A stretch of DNA of 64,000 bases from Ecdyonurus torrentis (lineage: Eukaryota; Arthropoda; Insecta; Ephemeroptera; Heptageniidae). Shown one piece after another: positions 41,040 through 56,318 of this stretch. The number at the start of each line of letters is the position of its first letter. The stretch's first letter is position 1. The translations under genes were made by a program, and so were the position numbers. The notes below the pieces were generated by a model. It did not search any database. It saw only the letters and a list, made by a program, of their open reading frames with translations, and was not told where the DNA came from. The stretch is taken from positions 8,805,311 to 8,869,310 of the forward strand of contig OX439131.1 of NCBI GenBank assembly GCA_949318235.1. The letters are read 5' to 3'.

Positions 41040-42764
41040 CTGCACACACACAGAAGAAAACACATTTCAAATACGTTCAATAAATCAAACCATTAAAGAG
41101 ATTAGAAAAGATAGATTTTGGAAGATTTTGATGGAACCATTTTTGTGTCAAAATTTTAATTAATTAGAGTAATATATTAGCAACGAGAAAACAAAAAACC
41201 CTTTGGTTAAACCCAGCCAGAAAAAAACTATTTATTTGAATTCATCAGAGAAAAAAGTTATTTTATAAAGATTTATAAACCATTTTTAAAGCAAAACATG
41301 CAAAAAGAGAATTAAAAAAAAAAAAGTTTATATAGTTAATATTTTGTTTTCTCGAAGCTGTAAAATTTTATAAGAAGCATATTTGTGTATTTGATTTCTT
41401 AAAATGAAAGTATTTTTTTAATAAAATTTAAATATAAATTTAAAGGAAATTAAGATACAGGAAAACTGTATTTTACAACTGTAAATTTTACTCATTGAAC
41501 ACAAGGAAAATAAAGGAATTAAAGATTTAGAGAAAGTATATTTTTATGTTGGTTTTCCAGTTATTTATAGTTATGTATATATGTGTGTGAATGTATGTTT
41601 TCAACATTTGAGTTGAATTAAAAATGAATGACCAAAAGCCTCAACCCGTGAATTAATAAATAAACACAGAGATATCTCCAAGAATCGAATTGGTGGTTGA
41701 ATATTTACATAAAACAGAAAAAAAAAATTATAATGTCAAAGTTGTCAGCCATAAAAGAAATTAATTTGTCATTGTTGTATGTATAGCGTGCTAAGCAAGC
41801 ATGCAAATCAAACTTAATGTTTATTATCAGAATTTTAAGAATTGTAATTTAACTGAAGTAAAAATGTGTATTTTTAAATCGATGAATAAAAAGTAGAAGG
41901 AAAGAAGATTTTGACGTAAGCTCGAAAAAATATATTATAAGCGCCTGGTGTTGTATGCAACTTTTTAAACATATATGATGCGAGGGTTGAATAAACACAA
42001 GTTTTTGCAGGCGCTAATAAGAAGCATTCTAGTATGAAATATAATGTCAAAACAATATAATATAGTTATATTATTTACTCTTTTTACTATTAAGTAGAAT
42101 ATTTTATTGAAGTGTGAAAAAAAAATAATAATAATATAATAATAATAAAAATAATCGTAACCATTTCAGTGATTATTTTGTAATGAAGTTTACCCCGTTA
42201 TAAAGTGTATCCTGGAGTCAGTTTTGTTTCTCTGAATTATCAGAAGAGAAAAGAAATGAGAAATTCTATGAGAATTTACTCTTGGAAAAACGTAAAAAAA
42301 AGAAAGAAAAAGAAATTAAGGGGATAAATTAGAAGTTCATTAAAAATTTAATGAAATCTCATTATTGTATTATTTTGTACTTAAAATAATATTTCGTTCT
42401 AATCAACAGCGAGCGAAAGTAATAAATTAATCCTGCTTAATCTGACACTTCAAATCATTAATTCCTAATACTTTTAATCCATCAATACTTTTGTCCCTTT
42501 AATTCTATCCATCAAATACTTTACTGTAAGTTTCTTAAATGATAAAGAAATTAAAAGCAAATATATATATTTTTTTAAAGTTACATCTATACACACGGGT
42601 GATAAGATTAATATTAATGTGGCTTGAATAGTGCGCTGCTTTCTGTAATACGGCTTGAGAATGAAGAAAAAAAATTAATGAAAGAGGTAGGGGTTAGGTA
42701 CCGTTACAGGAGGCGGAACTAGCTCGCTCGCTTGCCGGCAGATCCGCCGCTCCAGCCCGCTTAC
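41040..42764 (-). other. presumed 5' UTR intron of the zinc-finger gene
   Basis: AT-rich, no coding exon seen. Only the boundaries (GTAAGC donor, TGTGCAG acceptor) argue for an intron. Confidence 0.45.
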
Positions 42765-42840
42765 CTACTTTCCATCCCACCGCAGCAATAACCATCGTCA
42801 TCGTATCAAACTACCATAACCAAAATAACATCGCAGCAGC
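42765..42840 (-). other. candidate first untranslated exon of the zinc-finger gene
   Basis: On the minus strand AAGTAG-GTAAGC places an excellent donor at 42764-42763. The flanking 42700-42840 is GC-rich in AT-rich DNA and is followed upstream by a 23-bp A-run. It would splice to the acceptor at 41040 across a 1.7-kb intron. The start of the exon is not determined. Confidence 0.5.
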
Positions 42841-44131
42841 GAAAAAAAAAAAAAAAAAAAAAAATTATATATATACGAAGACAACTTTTACTAGCACTGC
42901 TACTCAAGACACTTTCCTATATTTACTGTTCATGAAGGACGAATACCTCTAGTGCATCATTTACTTATATAAAAACTACGTAGCAAAATATATTACAATA
43001 AAAAAAAAGAAGCTAAATACACGCTTTTACGTTATTTACTTAGTTTTAATATTTGTTGCAATGTCATTTTAATTTTATACAGTTTTTATAAAACAATACT
43101 CCCTTTTTTTATTTTATTTTTTTATATTTCTTACCTTTTTTTTATCTGCTTATGAACTTTAATGACCAAGTTTCGGCACAATGCTTTTTACCTTTGTAAA
43201 TTTATATTTCCAAAGGCCTTTACAATGATTTTTGTAATGCTCAATTTGTCTAAAAAAAGTCTATCTGTTTCATATTATTGAAAATGTTTTATCATTTTCC
43301 TCTATAGTCATAAACGAGATTTCATGAAAAATTGTTAGACGTACTTCAGTACTGGCTTACGAAAATTTTAATCTCTATATATAAGGTACAAAAATAGTTA
43401 GAACTAAAACATATAATTACTAATTTAGAATATATCATGATCATTTTTAATTATGCTACGGTTATTAACCTATGACTTTATATGCATACATAAAAAAAAT
43501 ACAAGAGTATAGAGTTACAGTATAGAGTTAATTTTAATATATACGGGCATGCAAAAATCAGATAGCATGGAGACCTATTTTAATTTGAGTTGAACAAACG
43601 TGGTGAGGGTTTTGTTGCACGTTATAGATGCATGGCTTATAGCTTGATGCTTGGCTTTAAGAAATAAGCGGGTAAGGGGGCCAAACTGATAAGTAGGTTG
43701 GTGTCCTCGATCTTGGCAGCACCAAGCTCCTCGCCAAAACCGTTTGTTTGGTGTATGTATGTGTGTCCTGAGGAGCAGTAAAAGTGCTCGAGGAACAACA
43801 AAAGTGATATGACCCCCCCCCCCTTCTTCTCTTGCTATCTCCTTCTCCATATCTAAGTCTCTGTTTTCATTGAACATAATACTTTGTGCAAAATTATACT
43901 GCAAAGTTGGCCGCAATCAAAGTCATATACTCATTCATATATAACAGTTAAAATTTCCCAGAAAAATATTTTCTCCTTGTATAAGTATGAGAAGAAACCA
44001 TTATAAAAATAAGGAATAATAAATCTTTATATTATTATGTATTTATGGCCTTAAGCATTTAAACATAGTTAATTAGAACAATAGGAAATAATTAGAGCGT
44101 TTAATTTACACATTCCATGTATGTATGTATG

Positions 44132-44304
<173 letters not shown>

Positions 44305-44635
44305 GTATGGCCATATACGTATGGCATTGGAGTTAAAAATATTTGCAATGATTAAATTGTTTTGGAATGGACAAATTTCACAATAACGTGAAGAATTGTT
44401 TTCTTATGTATAATGAACAGAAATACATTTAAATTATATAATAAAAAAAATCTAATTATAAATTTTCAGCAAATATTGAATTAGACATTTTGTACACATG
44501 GAAAATTGCTGAAATCTTAGTTAATTTTCTTATGGAAGAATTGTGGTATTAATAGTTAAATACATCATAACCTTCCATAAAGCAATGGAATTAAGACTTG
44601 AATTATATAAAATATTTTTTAAAGAAAAAGTAGAA

Positions 44636-44650
44636 GAAGAAGAAGAAGGA

Positions 44651-44698
<48 letters not shown>

Positions 44699-44716
44699 AG
44701 GGAAGGGGGGGGGGGG
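44636..44716. repeat. (GA)n and G-run tract
   Basis: GAA repeats, about 40 bp of GA, then a run of 11 G. Purine-only on the plus strand, so triplex formation is possible. Confidence 0.9.
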
Positions 44717-47700
44717 AGATTTTAACGACCGTCATAATAATCAATAGATTATCACACAATATTTTACCAGGTAATACTAAAATTCAGTGTTTCTATATTT
44801 TTTAAGACATGTAAATCAATAAAATTGATCTATATTAAACTGATTATTACTATAGTAATCGACGATTATGGTATACATTTTTGTTCTTTGAAATTCAACC
44901 CAGTTAGAAGTTTGATTGTCATTTTAACACTTCAAGCATCAGGATATTGAATTATTTTTTAAACTTATCTATAAAAGAGAATAAAAAAGCGATTAACTTT
45001 TATATGTATAAAGTGGAGTAAATTCATTTGTCTCAAATAATGATTTCTTGCACTCATTTTTGCACGTGTTTATCTACAAATCGTCCTTGCGAGGATCAAT
45101 CAGTGCAGAGAGGTATGTATAACGCAACTAGAACATGACGATGTAAAAAACGCGCGGGCAATTTAAGGTTGACGGAGCGAGAAGTGATTCGAACTAAATT
45201 TTGCAGAGATATATATTTTTATTGTCTATTATCATGAAATCAGGTAAATCAGAGTTGTATTACAAATTTAGCTGTAGTGAGTCTTTAAAGCAATGAGTCA
45301 TATTTCTATAAAATCTTCAACATTATTTTACAGTTACTTCATCTCTTTTACTTTCAGTAATAATAATAATAAAAAGAAAAAAATAAGTTAAAAAACGAAA
45401 TTGTTTGTTTATATTTGCTCATTAGTCAACAATGATGTGATTGTGAGCTTCTTCTTATATGAATAAATGTAATCTATTTTTATTTCTACAAATGAAAATA
45501 ATAATAAATAAGAACGTGCAGGTAGTTAGTCACACGATTTCTTTTAATTAAGAAAACAACTATATACTTGGTATAACATAATGTGACACAGAAATAGAGC
45601 AAAAGACAATATGATGTATACAAGAGGGTGGTAGAAATAGTATAGTAACAGGAGGAGGGACCGGTTATGAGCACCTTCCACTTGACCCCTTGGTGTGTCG
45701 GCCTTGCTCTTGAGCACCAAGTTCGAGGCAGCGCATGCGTGCGTGAGCCGCGCTATGCCTGCCATCGCGTTACTGGCTTTAGTAGGCCAGAGAAAGGGAG
45801 AGCCCGCGGCGGTGCTCCTCATATTATACATCGTTGTATTTGTTGCTACCTCAAAGCTTAATTGCCCGCCGTGAGAAGCATTTAATTACCTCGGTGAACC
45901 TCATTTTTTTTTCTTAGCTTGCCATTTTATATTTAATAATAAATTTTTTATTCATTTTCATACGTAGAAACATAAAACACCGAAAAAAAACAAGAAAAAA
46001 AAAAAAAAAAAACTGCACTATAATATAATTAAATTATAAAATTTTTATTACAATATAAACTTGATGAACTTGATATTCTTTTTTATTTAGGTTTAAATTG
46101 CATGCGAGATAAAGAGAAAGTGAGGCTCACGTGAAGAATTTGGAGTGTAAGAATTAGGACAAATGCAGTGGCTCATGAAACACAGTAAATAAAATAATAG
46201 AGATGATCTGAATGGAGATATGTACGTTCAGTCCTACACAATATTTGAATTGCAAGATATTATATAAAAAAAATAATAAAAAATATTTAAATAACGGCAA
46301 TTCGGAAATTCTTTAATTGATTATAAATACAAAAATACGACATTTTTACATCTTATTTTAAAATTGAGTTAGGCTTATATTTTATTGAAGCAAGATTTTA
46401 TGCCTTATTATCATATAGGTCCCACAAAAGAGACAATTAAAAACACTAAGTTATTAGATAAAAACAGCTGCACATTATAACTGATATTGTTTACGTCTGA
46501 AAACCATTTATATATAATAGACAATCTTTATAAAATATACAATCAAACGCTTTGGTATATATTTTAAAAATTAAGAGATAAAGGAAAACATTAAATTTTA
46601 TTAAAACCAGTTGGTATAAAATTAGTTGACATGAAATTTTTGCATTGAAACAATATTTCAAAAAAGTATTTGTGCATGATAAATGATAATTTTTTTATGA
46701 TAACAGTTTTATTTCATATAGTGTAAAACAGACTTTATATTCAAACGCAATTAAAGTCAATTAAGGTAATACAAAAATTAATCTTTCCTGAAAATAATAA
46801 AAATAGCTGTTGAAATCGGATTCTGAACTACAACTTACAGAACCATGCTGGAATAATCAAGCAAAGTGAACATAATTTTCGCAATACAAAGATGTAGCAA
46901 TAAACAACATTAAATTTATTAATTTTCCAGCAGGTGCACACAGCTAGGCACGCGCGAACGGTGGTGACTTTTGTCATTATCGTGTCCGGTGACCAAGTCA
47001 AACATTTGAGTTAAGTTAAGAAACTGTCGTCAGGTTTCACTGCCTCCAGAGGGACACAAATATTCACTCGGTGGTGCCCTGTGGCAATCAGTTCAGTCAC
47101 AAAAACAAAATCAACGGGGCTTGCGTTGACAAATAAATTATTGTAAAGATATAAATTGAATTGTATAATACACTATTACATTAAATAATGTTAAATTGAT
47201 AATAATAATAATAAAAATCATAAACTATAAAAGTATCACATTCTAAATATTTTAACTTTAATTATAATATGAATTATTTATATTGTATGTTATATTATAT
47301 ATAATTCTTGTACGGGCTAAAAAAAAGTATAAAGTTTGACTCGACTCTTTGACAAATTGTAATTCACTTCATTATTATTTATTTATTTTTTAGAGGTTAA
47401 CTGTGTTTTAGTGTTTCTTGCGTCACTAAGAAAATCTTTCAATGAATGAAATCCAATTTCAGTGTCATTTACTTGAATGTAAAACAGAAGATATTTAATT
47501 TGTATGATAAAATTCAAATGTATTGAATAAAATAAAAATAAATAATAATAATATTAGTAAAAAAAAAAAAAAAAAAAACTTACAAATGAAAATTTAAAGT
47601 ATACTTTATTTAATTAAGAGGTGATGTGTTTGGGAAAGCTTTAATTATCAATCGTTAGATATTATAATAATTTAAGAAAGCAGCAATTGAAATATTAGGT

Positions 47701-48894
47701 TAGAAAAAAATATTACCTTTTGTCACAGTGGGTCATTTAAAATTATTGGTGGTAATCATAAATTATGATATCCCAATTTTTACCCTCGCAATTGATTTAT
47801 TTAATATTTGAGCAATGAAGCTCTGGAATTCTTAATAAAGTTCAATGATACAAACTCGTATCGACTATATATATACCTAAAATTATGCTCTTCAAAGTAT
47901 GCACAAAAAAAAAAAAAAAAAAAAAAAAAGAAAAGAAAAGGGCTGAATTACTATTTGTCCTCTATAAATTTTTCAACTCTCCAATATAATCTTGAGTTAA
48001 CTGTATAATATTATTATATATTTTTCCACTAACTCTCCATCTCATTTGATCTTTTAATTGAAACCAATAAAAAATGTTGAAGTTATCAGTTCATAACATA
48101 TCATAGTTGTTTTTTCTATTTTCATGCAACGCTTTGTATAACAGACACTTTTTTTTTAAACAATAAAATGTTTGAGCAGCGCAATTCGTACCACTTTTCA
48201 CGCTTCATTTTACATGACTCATATTATTTGTTTCTTTGCTTTGCTTTTTTTTACATGAGTTTGACAAATCCTGGCTTTTTAGTGTGAAATACTTGTACAT
48301 TTGTCACGTATTGAGATTATAACTACAATGTAAGAAATTGTTTATTTCAATCAAAGTGAGAGGGGGGAGGGGGGAGTACGTTATAATTCAGTGCAGATCT
48401 CAAGAAAAAAAAAAAACTTTATCCGATTTACGATGGATTTATGCTGCATTTTAATCTCCCAAATGCTCATTTATTCCATCCACAAAATCGTTATCAAAAC
48501 GCACGCCTGCTTAAAAAAAATTCCCAAACGATAGTAATAATTAATGCTATAATAATTCTATCCTATATGTGATATATTTATACTGTATAAATATATAAAG
48601 CAGCTTTTATTTGTTTGTTTTTTGCTTTTATACTTTACCTATACAACGCCTGATTGATAAATAATTGAAACATACATTATATTCAATCACAATAATATTT
48701 ACAAAAATTAATATTCTAAAAATGTGTGGATATTATACTTATGTGTATAATTTTTATTATTTTTGTGTCTCTTTGAGATTAGGGAAGAGAAGAGGTAAAT
48801 TAATTAGACATTAAGATTATGAAGCACACATGTGATCCATATACTGCAAGATTTAAATTAAATATTTAATATAACGGCTAAGTGAGTATAGTGG

Positions 48895-49075
48895 AGACAA
48901 AAGCCAAAGCCTAGCTCTACACACACATACACACAATGTTGGAGGAAGGAAGGTAAACCGGAACTGGAATAGGTGTCGAGCAAACGGCCTACTTCCGCTA
49001 TGCGGCGCTGCATGTTCTCTAGCCCGTCTTGGTCGCGGTACCTGCAAGGTTCCGAATGCGGTCACCAACATTTAA
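48895..49075. other. GC island with a protein-like minus-strand frame
   Basis: After CCTTGCAG (AG at 49044-49043 on the minus strand) one frame reads YRDQDGLENMQRRIAEVGRL and onwards, unusually protein-like for this region. A second overlapping frame is also open (MLVTAFGTLQVPRPRRAREH). No good donor follows and no family is recognised. It may be a regulatory module, an unannotated exon or a coincidence. Confidence 0.25.
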
Positions 49076-52000
49076 TATCGCTTACTTGCCAACTTATCAC
49101 TTTACCACATCTTCACAACTTTAATAACACAAGGAAAACGTGAAGAATGACGAAGCAAGAGTTTTTTTTTCTCTCTTTGTTATTGGGCGTCTTTAATCAT
49201 AAAACTGAAAGATCGAAAGGTTATTTGTAGCCCATCCCTAAGAAATACAATATACGTGCGATTAAAATAGAGATTATATCAACTCGAACAACTATATATG
49301 TAATTATGATAATTTCAATTTCAATACTTCATTGTGCCAAAACATTATTGAATAGTGACAAATAAATGAATTTTTAATTAAATAGAATATTATTTGGGCT
49401 AATTTGCGGCAATTTGAGTAAACATTATAAAAGCAGAAAATTTTGACTTTTTGAACAGTGCTAAGACAACTCCAAATATGTAATAATAATAATAATAAAG
49501 GAGTTATTATGCACATATTAAGTCCATGCGGATGTTTTCTGTCTCCTAATCTGCGATAGTTACGAGTTCTGACATTTTATCTAGTTAATTTTTGTTATTG
49601 AATGTCATATACGACATTAAAAAAATTAGGGGATTGACATTTGAAATTCAGATATGGAGTCTTCCAACGACAAACTACAAAAGAAAAAAAAGTCCTCGTT
49701 TTTATCATTAAGAAATCAAAGTAAGTAATTAACTGCGTATGACATTAATTATAAGTGAGGTCGTGGGAATGATTAAACATATGATAAGTGACGATATGAT
49801 TTTTACAACGCAATCAGTAAGAACAAAAGACCGAGCAAGAAGTTATAATAATGCAGCTTATTTCAAATCAAAATAATAATAATTTGTCTCAATCAATTGA
49901 TCAACTAAATTAAAATAATAATAAAGACAAAAAAAAATAATAATAATAAATAACTATATAAAAATTTAGATATCAATTTGATTATCTGCGATGATGATTT
50001 ATGGTTTATCTATATAAATAATATGTAAATATCTATTTTTGCTAATCGTAAAAATAATGATGACAAACAATCATTAAACATTGTCAAAATAATTGAACTA
50101 AAAATTTTTACGTTCTTACCATTTTTCAGTTTTTAAATTACTTACAACCAAAAATGTGGCACGTACTGTACCATAGAAAACTAAAAAGAAAAAAAAATCT
50201 CAACACGAGCTCGAGTATTTTTAAATAATGAAAATAATTTTTATTGACATCGTTGCTGTATTCAGTTTGATTTTTACTTGACATTTTCAAATTGCTTGAA
50301 ATTTTTATACCTTTTGAATTATGATTTCAAGGACCGTGTATATTTATTTACAAGAAATTTAGCTTTGCTATCGCTATGACATTTAGATTTCGTGAACGCA
50401 TAGTCAATATTTTTCAAGCTGTAAATTTCCCTCATCATTCGTTAATATATACTTACGTTTCTCTGTATAAAGCAAAAACGGTAATAAAATTTGTTATCAT
50501 TTATGTTGTGCTAAATTTAGCAGTCAAATTAAGAATATAACCAAAGCTTGATAATTAACGTCATATCTTTTAAATTATTAACAGTTTAAAAAAATCTATT
50601 TTTCTAACCAAAATTTCCTATTTTTAAGCAATAATATATAATTTTTAAAAATAACTATATGTTTTAACTGCCCTTTTTTTTATTTGATGCCAATATAAGA
50701 ACTGCAGTATAGGAAAAAAAAGTGTTCGGTTGAACGAATTGTAAACAAAATATTTAGAGCAGCACAAGTAAAAGTAAAGCCTGACGAGAAGTAGGATAAT
50801 GTCTGTTAATTATTTGATTAAATGTTTAATTTAGGTAATTGAGTGCAGATGCTTCAGTAAATATGATTTGTGGAGTGCTGACAAGCGTATCATGTACATT
50901 ACTATAATTCTGCATGACTTTGTTTTGATCACTTTATCAATATTACGGAATATTATACTATTATAATTTATTATTCTTAGTTTATAAAGAGTGAATGTAA
51001 TACTTGCAGATTTTGTCTGCTTTTGGTGTTTGGTGTTCCGCATAAATTTTTATTATATATATGGAAAAGAAGTTAATTTTGTCGTTAGGTGGAATACTAT
51101 AATGTACTATAATTTAGAATATTTTTTTGTTATAAGAAATTCGGAAAAAATGGTAGTTCAATGAAATAACCGTCTTTTTAAAATATATTTTTAAATTTTG
51201 GAGTGCAAGGCTTAGGTTATGTTTAGGTTAGGTTATGAATTGTTTTAAAAGAATTTGAAATGGAATTATTGCGATTTATACCTCTCTGAGTTTATATTGT
51301 ATAAAGGACTACTACAGAAACTAATATTTTAAACGAAATACAGACGAAATTTAGCATCCTATAAATGCAACTTGAGTAATATTTTACAATGCGAAATAGT
51401 CGTAAAGTATAATTCACAACGTATTATGACAGTACAATTAATTAAAGTATTTTGCCACTTATAACACCGCCTTATTTTATCACTAAAACTAGGAGAATTG
51501 AATGAACGAGTGAACAGCTGATACAGTGCAGGTGGCAAGAGCAAGGTGTAAGGTGGCGAGCATGAGACACACACAGACGAAGCGGCTGCCATGTGGCTGC
51601 CATGTGCGAATACACACAAGGCCACGCTGCAAGGTCGTCGTGAGTAAGGTCGGGATATAACAACTGATTTACGTCAAAATATTGTAGCTACCGCTCGGAC
51701 ATCACATCACAACACAACCGCAATTACATTTTAAATATCAGTTTTACACATCGCTTGATAAATCCACTATACAACTGTTTTACTTATACTCTTACAAAAA
51801 TCGTGGTTAAAAGCGAATATTTTTTTTTCATAATACTGTACACTCCTGCACGTATTGTATTATTTTCCTAATCCTAGTATAATCCACGCACTTTTAATGA
51901 TTCATTACAAACTTAAGAATTTTTAAGCATGCCTGAGACAAAAACTTTTATTCTATTGCACTGTAGATATCATATTTATAATATACCGAGCTTTTAATGA

Positions 52001-52519
52001 AAGAAGTGCTTCAAATACATTACATGAGGCAATATACTATAAAAAAACGGAACCTTGTGTTAAACAATTTATTTATTAAAGACATTTTTACATTGCAGGC
52101 ATTCAAATTTCTTTCTGAATTTAAAATGCATACGATTACACTACATAGTAAAAACAATAAATCACAAAGAAAAAAGTGTAAAATAACCACGCAGCTTTTA
52201 GTTTTATTCCCTCGCAAAAATTCAAATATATACGTATATATGAAAGAATCTTGTTTAAAGTTATAAAAAATATTTTTAATTAGTCATTAAATTAAGTGGC
52301 GCATTGGCGCATTTGTATTAAAATTACAGGTGTCTATAAATCTTATTTGTGAGTATGTTTTACAACATAACGCTTAATGATTCAAAACAGTTAGATTTAA
52401 TATTCTTGCACATAAAGATATAGTATACACACACACACACACATACATATAGTGGTACTCTTTCATACACACACGGGTATGTATTAATTATTTACAGCAT
52501 TTAACCGTAAAACTATATC

Positions 52520-52524
<5 letters not shown>

Positions 52525-52612
<88 letters not shown>
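52525..52612. repeat. (TA)n microsatellite
   Basis: About 88 bp of pure TA. Confidence 0.97.
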
Positions 52613-52613
<1 letters not shown>

Positions 52614-53236
52614 GTCACTTTTGCAAAATGACTGTGAACCAAAAAGTGAGTCGAAAAGAGTGATAAGTAAAATGTGATAACGTTATCAGGGAAGTACAGC
52701 AGAGATATTCTATTTTCCTTCGTATATGAGGCACGCGAATTTCTTATCGTTTCATTCATGCTTTGGTACTTATTTATTTTAAAATAAACAATACATGATA
52801 TAGCCACCAAGAGCGAGCGTCACCTTTTTACATTTCGTCCATTCACAATGTATTGAAGCAAACATTATGACAATGCACTGAAAATTTTCATATAACTCTA
52901 CACCACAATATATGTGATTACACATCCCCCTTAGCAAGGTTAGGCCCTTAAAAAACAACCCCTTATGTAATAAAAAATTATTGAATTTCAATTTTAGGTA
53001 CCGTGAGCTGCTTACTCTGAGTTACGCCAACATTATTCAAAGTATATTTGGTCAAATTTATGGTAGTTGGCATCGACTCTCGTGCTATAGCTGAAATTGC
53101 TAACAAAATTTACTTTGCTGAAAGAGCAATGCAATAACACAATGCTATAGATCTCTGGAAGAAGCACTCATTGAAGTTTTGGTTGGTGTATAGTGTATAG
53201 CTTATTTTATTGCCCTCATTCTCCCTTTCATTCGCC

Positions 53237-53272
<36 letters not shown>

Positions 53273-54159
53273 AAACCCTGTGATTGTTAACTTTATTACA
53301 ATGGAATTTCTAAAGCAACATACTTTAAAAGCTTTTTGTTTTTACTGCAGTTTTTTTTTCTCTCTTATTTTGCTGCAAATCTTTATAATACATAGTATAT
53401 GTCTGATACAACTAAAAAGATAAGAGCCAAATTCGTGAAGGCAATATTTTTCACGGTTTATTTACTGGACGGGAAGTACTGCTCTGCGTGCATCAATGAT
53501 ATAAAAAAACAAAAACAACATAGCACTTAATTACTATATGAGAGGAATACAATAAAATGCTCTCTGACTTGGAAATGCGTTATAGTTAAAGTGCACCGCA
53601 CGAAGACACATAAATCAGAGTGATAACGGTATAATTTCAAATATGAGTTCATCCCTTTATAAAACTTATGATTATCTTGTCTCGTAGCTTTTATTTTGAA
53701 ACAACATGTCTCGTTTTTTTATTATATTTTTTTTTACGTGAGTAATATTTTTAATAAGAAACATATATAGTTTGTGATGATTTTTAAGATTCAGTATTTA
53801 TATACATAAGTCCATGAAATTTAAAAGGACTTTGAGAATATTTCATTAGAACTCCCAATTTTATCCAATATTTATTTTGAATTAAGAACGCAATCTTGGA
53901 CTATGATTATTTTAGTATTATATGGTTATAGAATTTTGTTATACTGCTCACGTAGAAAATATTCGTTTCAGTTTTTAAGCAATATTAACACTGAATATGT
54001 TATTTCCTGACCGTAGGGTGTTTTAGTATTGCTTAAAGCTAAAATTATATTTAATTGTAATATAAATTTTTCATCAAAATTACAAAATTATAGATGTTAA
54101 CGATCTTATACTAAAAAATTCAAATATTAATAATTTCAAGGTTTTTATTTTTGTTATAT

Positions 54160-54420
54160 CGTCGTGAGTTAAAGTGTGTCTCGTGGTAATCTGCAGCGCT
54201 ATGTAGGTTTGGAGCCCAAGCAACAGCAGTGGTGGTGGCAACGAGGTGTAATGAAGTGATAGCGGCTGACTGACTGACTACCTGCTGGCTGGCGCTCTGC
54301 CACTCAAATGCCCCCCCATATGCCACTGATAACTGCTCAACACTCAAAAAAACACCGTGAGCAAAAATGTTGGCTCGAGTACAATTTGATACACCCACTG
54401 CCCTCGTTGTTCATTTTTTT
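54160..54420. other. GC island with exon-like boundaries on the minus strand
   Basis: On the minus strand GTGTTGAGCAG precedes about 50 bases that end CCAGCCAGCAG-GTAGTC, which is acceptor-like and donor-like. The frame SVAYGGAFEWQSASQQ between them is open. It is too short to judge. Confidence 0.2.
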
Positions 54421-54916
54421 TAACACTTATTTAATGTGATGATGCTTTACATTTAAATTAACTGTTTTATTTCGTCTGATATCAGGGTATACATATGAAA
54501 ACACGGTAAATTAGGGATAACACGTGTATAACTGCTTTTGTCAGAATGTAAGTTTTGTAAAATAGGACAGGTTAAGTGTTTAGATGTATACTCTGCATAA
54601 TGCACGATCTGTCGACAAATTCGAATACGAAGTTAACAATAATAAATCTTGTGGACATTTCACATAAGTATTATACGCGTCTTGTACATGAAATGACAAT
54701 GAAAATATGCATGAAATCTCACATCTCACATCCATGGTACCTCACTCACTATATTATTATACTGAATATGAACTATAAGTAACCAAATAGTTTGTGGATG
54801 AGCTGTAAATAAAATTATCTTGCAATATCTTAAAAATAGTACAATTTAAATAAAATTATAGGAAAAAACACACACGCAATTTTGCTATACGCTTTACTAT
54901 TATATATCTTATATAT

Positions 54917-54918
<2 letters not shown>

Positions 54919-54989
<71 letters not shown>
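54919..54989. repeat. (TA)n microsatellite
   Basis: About 70 bp of pure TA. Confidence 0.97.
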
Positions 54990-54992
<3 letters not shown>

Positions 54993-55554
54993 TGTCTTTT
55001 TGCTATTAAAATATTGAACACAATTTCCATTGTCTGCTCAAGTCTTGTATCTTCACTGTGCAGCACAGCAATACCTTTGCTAAGCAATATGATTATACCC
55101 ACAATAACCAAATGACAGTACGTACCGCAAGGAAATGAAAAACCTGGACAACTATAGACTGAAAAGCATCACTAAAATTGCAGGTTATTCATTTCATTTC
55201 GGTACCTCAGTAATAATTATAATATTTATAATATATCTGAATGCAATAAAATCCCTGGAATAATATTACAAAATTTGATTGACTTTCCCAAATGGGAAAT
55301 ACCAAGATAAGACATAATTTTGAATCGGACGTTAATATCCCTGTAGTGAAATCTATAGCAACATTTCAAATTGTTATTGCCATTGACTAAAACTATAAAT
55401 TAGTTTAAAGAACTAAATAATAATAATAATAATAATAACAATACATCTCCAGTAACAATTTAGGTTTAGCATCTTTCATTTCCAGAGTAATTTCAATGTA
55501 GTTATATATCAATGAAACATATCCTGAAGTAATTGACCTAAAAATTATTCGCAG

Positions 55555-55790
55555 CGTGTAGGTAAGCAGCAGGCAAGGCGAAGGCACATACATATTATAA
55601 TACTACTTGATAGTCGTCATTCAAGTGCGCGACGAGCCGAGCCAGCCAAGCGGCCGGATGTCCCGTTATATACGCTGGTGTGTATTGGTAAACATACACT
55701 ACTGCTCGATATGGCGGGCTCATTAGAACCACTTATCAATATGCAAACACCGTTCACACACTCTTCCTTTCAGTCCACTACTAGGACGCG
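55555..55790. other. GC island with a TATA-like element
   Basis: The minus strand has GCGTATATAACGGG near 55664-55677, followed by a GC-rich stretch (GGCCGCTTGGCTGGCTCGGC). It could be a core promoter. No transcript structure supports it. Confidence 0.2.
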
Positions 55791-56279
55791 GACAAAAAAA
55801 TAAATAATAATAATAATAAAATATCATCAACACCAGCAGGTTCAAGGTCTTAATAAAAAGTTTAGAGATTTGAGATTTCAATACACGACAGTCGAGAATC
55901 TTAAAGTAACGACTAGAAATAGAAATCCTTTTGCAAGGACATTTGGTTTATTTATATTTTACTCCTAGAGAATTTTCTTCAACATATTTTAAATTACTTT
56001 TTTTTCTATATAATATTATTATTTTAAATTATTGGAATATATTTTTTAAAGTCTAACGTAAATTTCCTGATTATGAATAATCGTATTTCAAAAGAAAAGA
56101 AAATTTTATTCGCGTAATTTCTCACTCAATTTCTCATATAGATTCCAAGAAAAGCGGGCAAATCCCTGTGTATTTAATACACAACACTTAAGATACAACA
56201 GAGCTAGAAGAAAGTTGCCACATACCGGGATGTAAAGTCACCAAAGAAATTACATAACTTAAAATCATTAAAATTTGCA

Positions 56280-56318
<39 letters not shown>

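Noticed and set aside
43575..43916. 113-codon minus-strand frame
   Set aside because: Passes through a C-run and has no family resemblance or splice signals; kept only as part of a GC island.
45544..45861. Overlapping open frames on both strands in a GC island
   Set aside because: Open frames on both strands are expected when stop codons are rare in GC-rich DNA; no homology recognised.
51359..51663. Overlapping frames around 51.5 kb as exons
   Set aside because: Three frames are equally open, no good donor follows, and the content is dominated by CACACA and CCATGTGG repeats.
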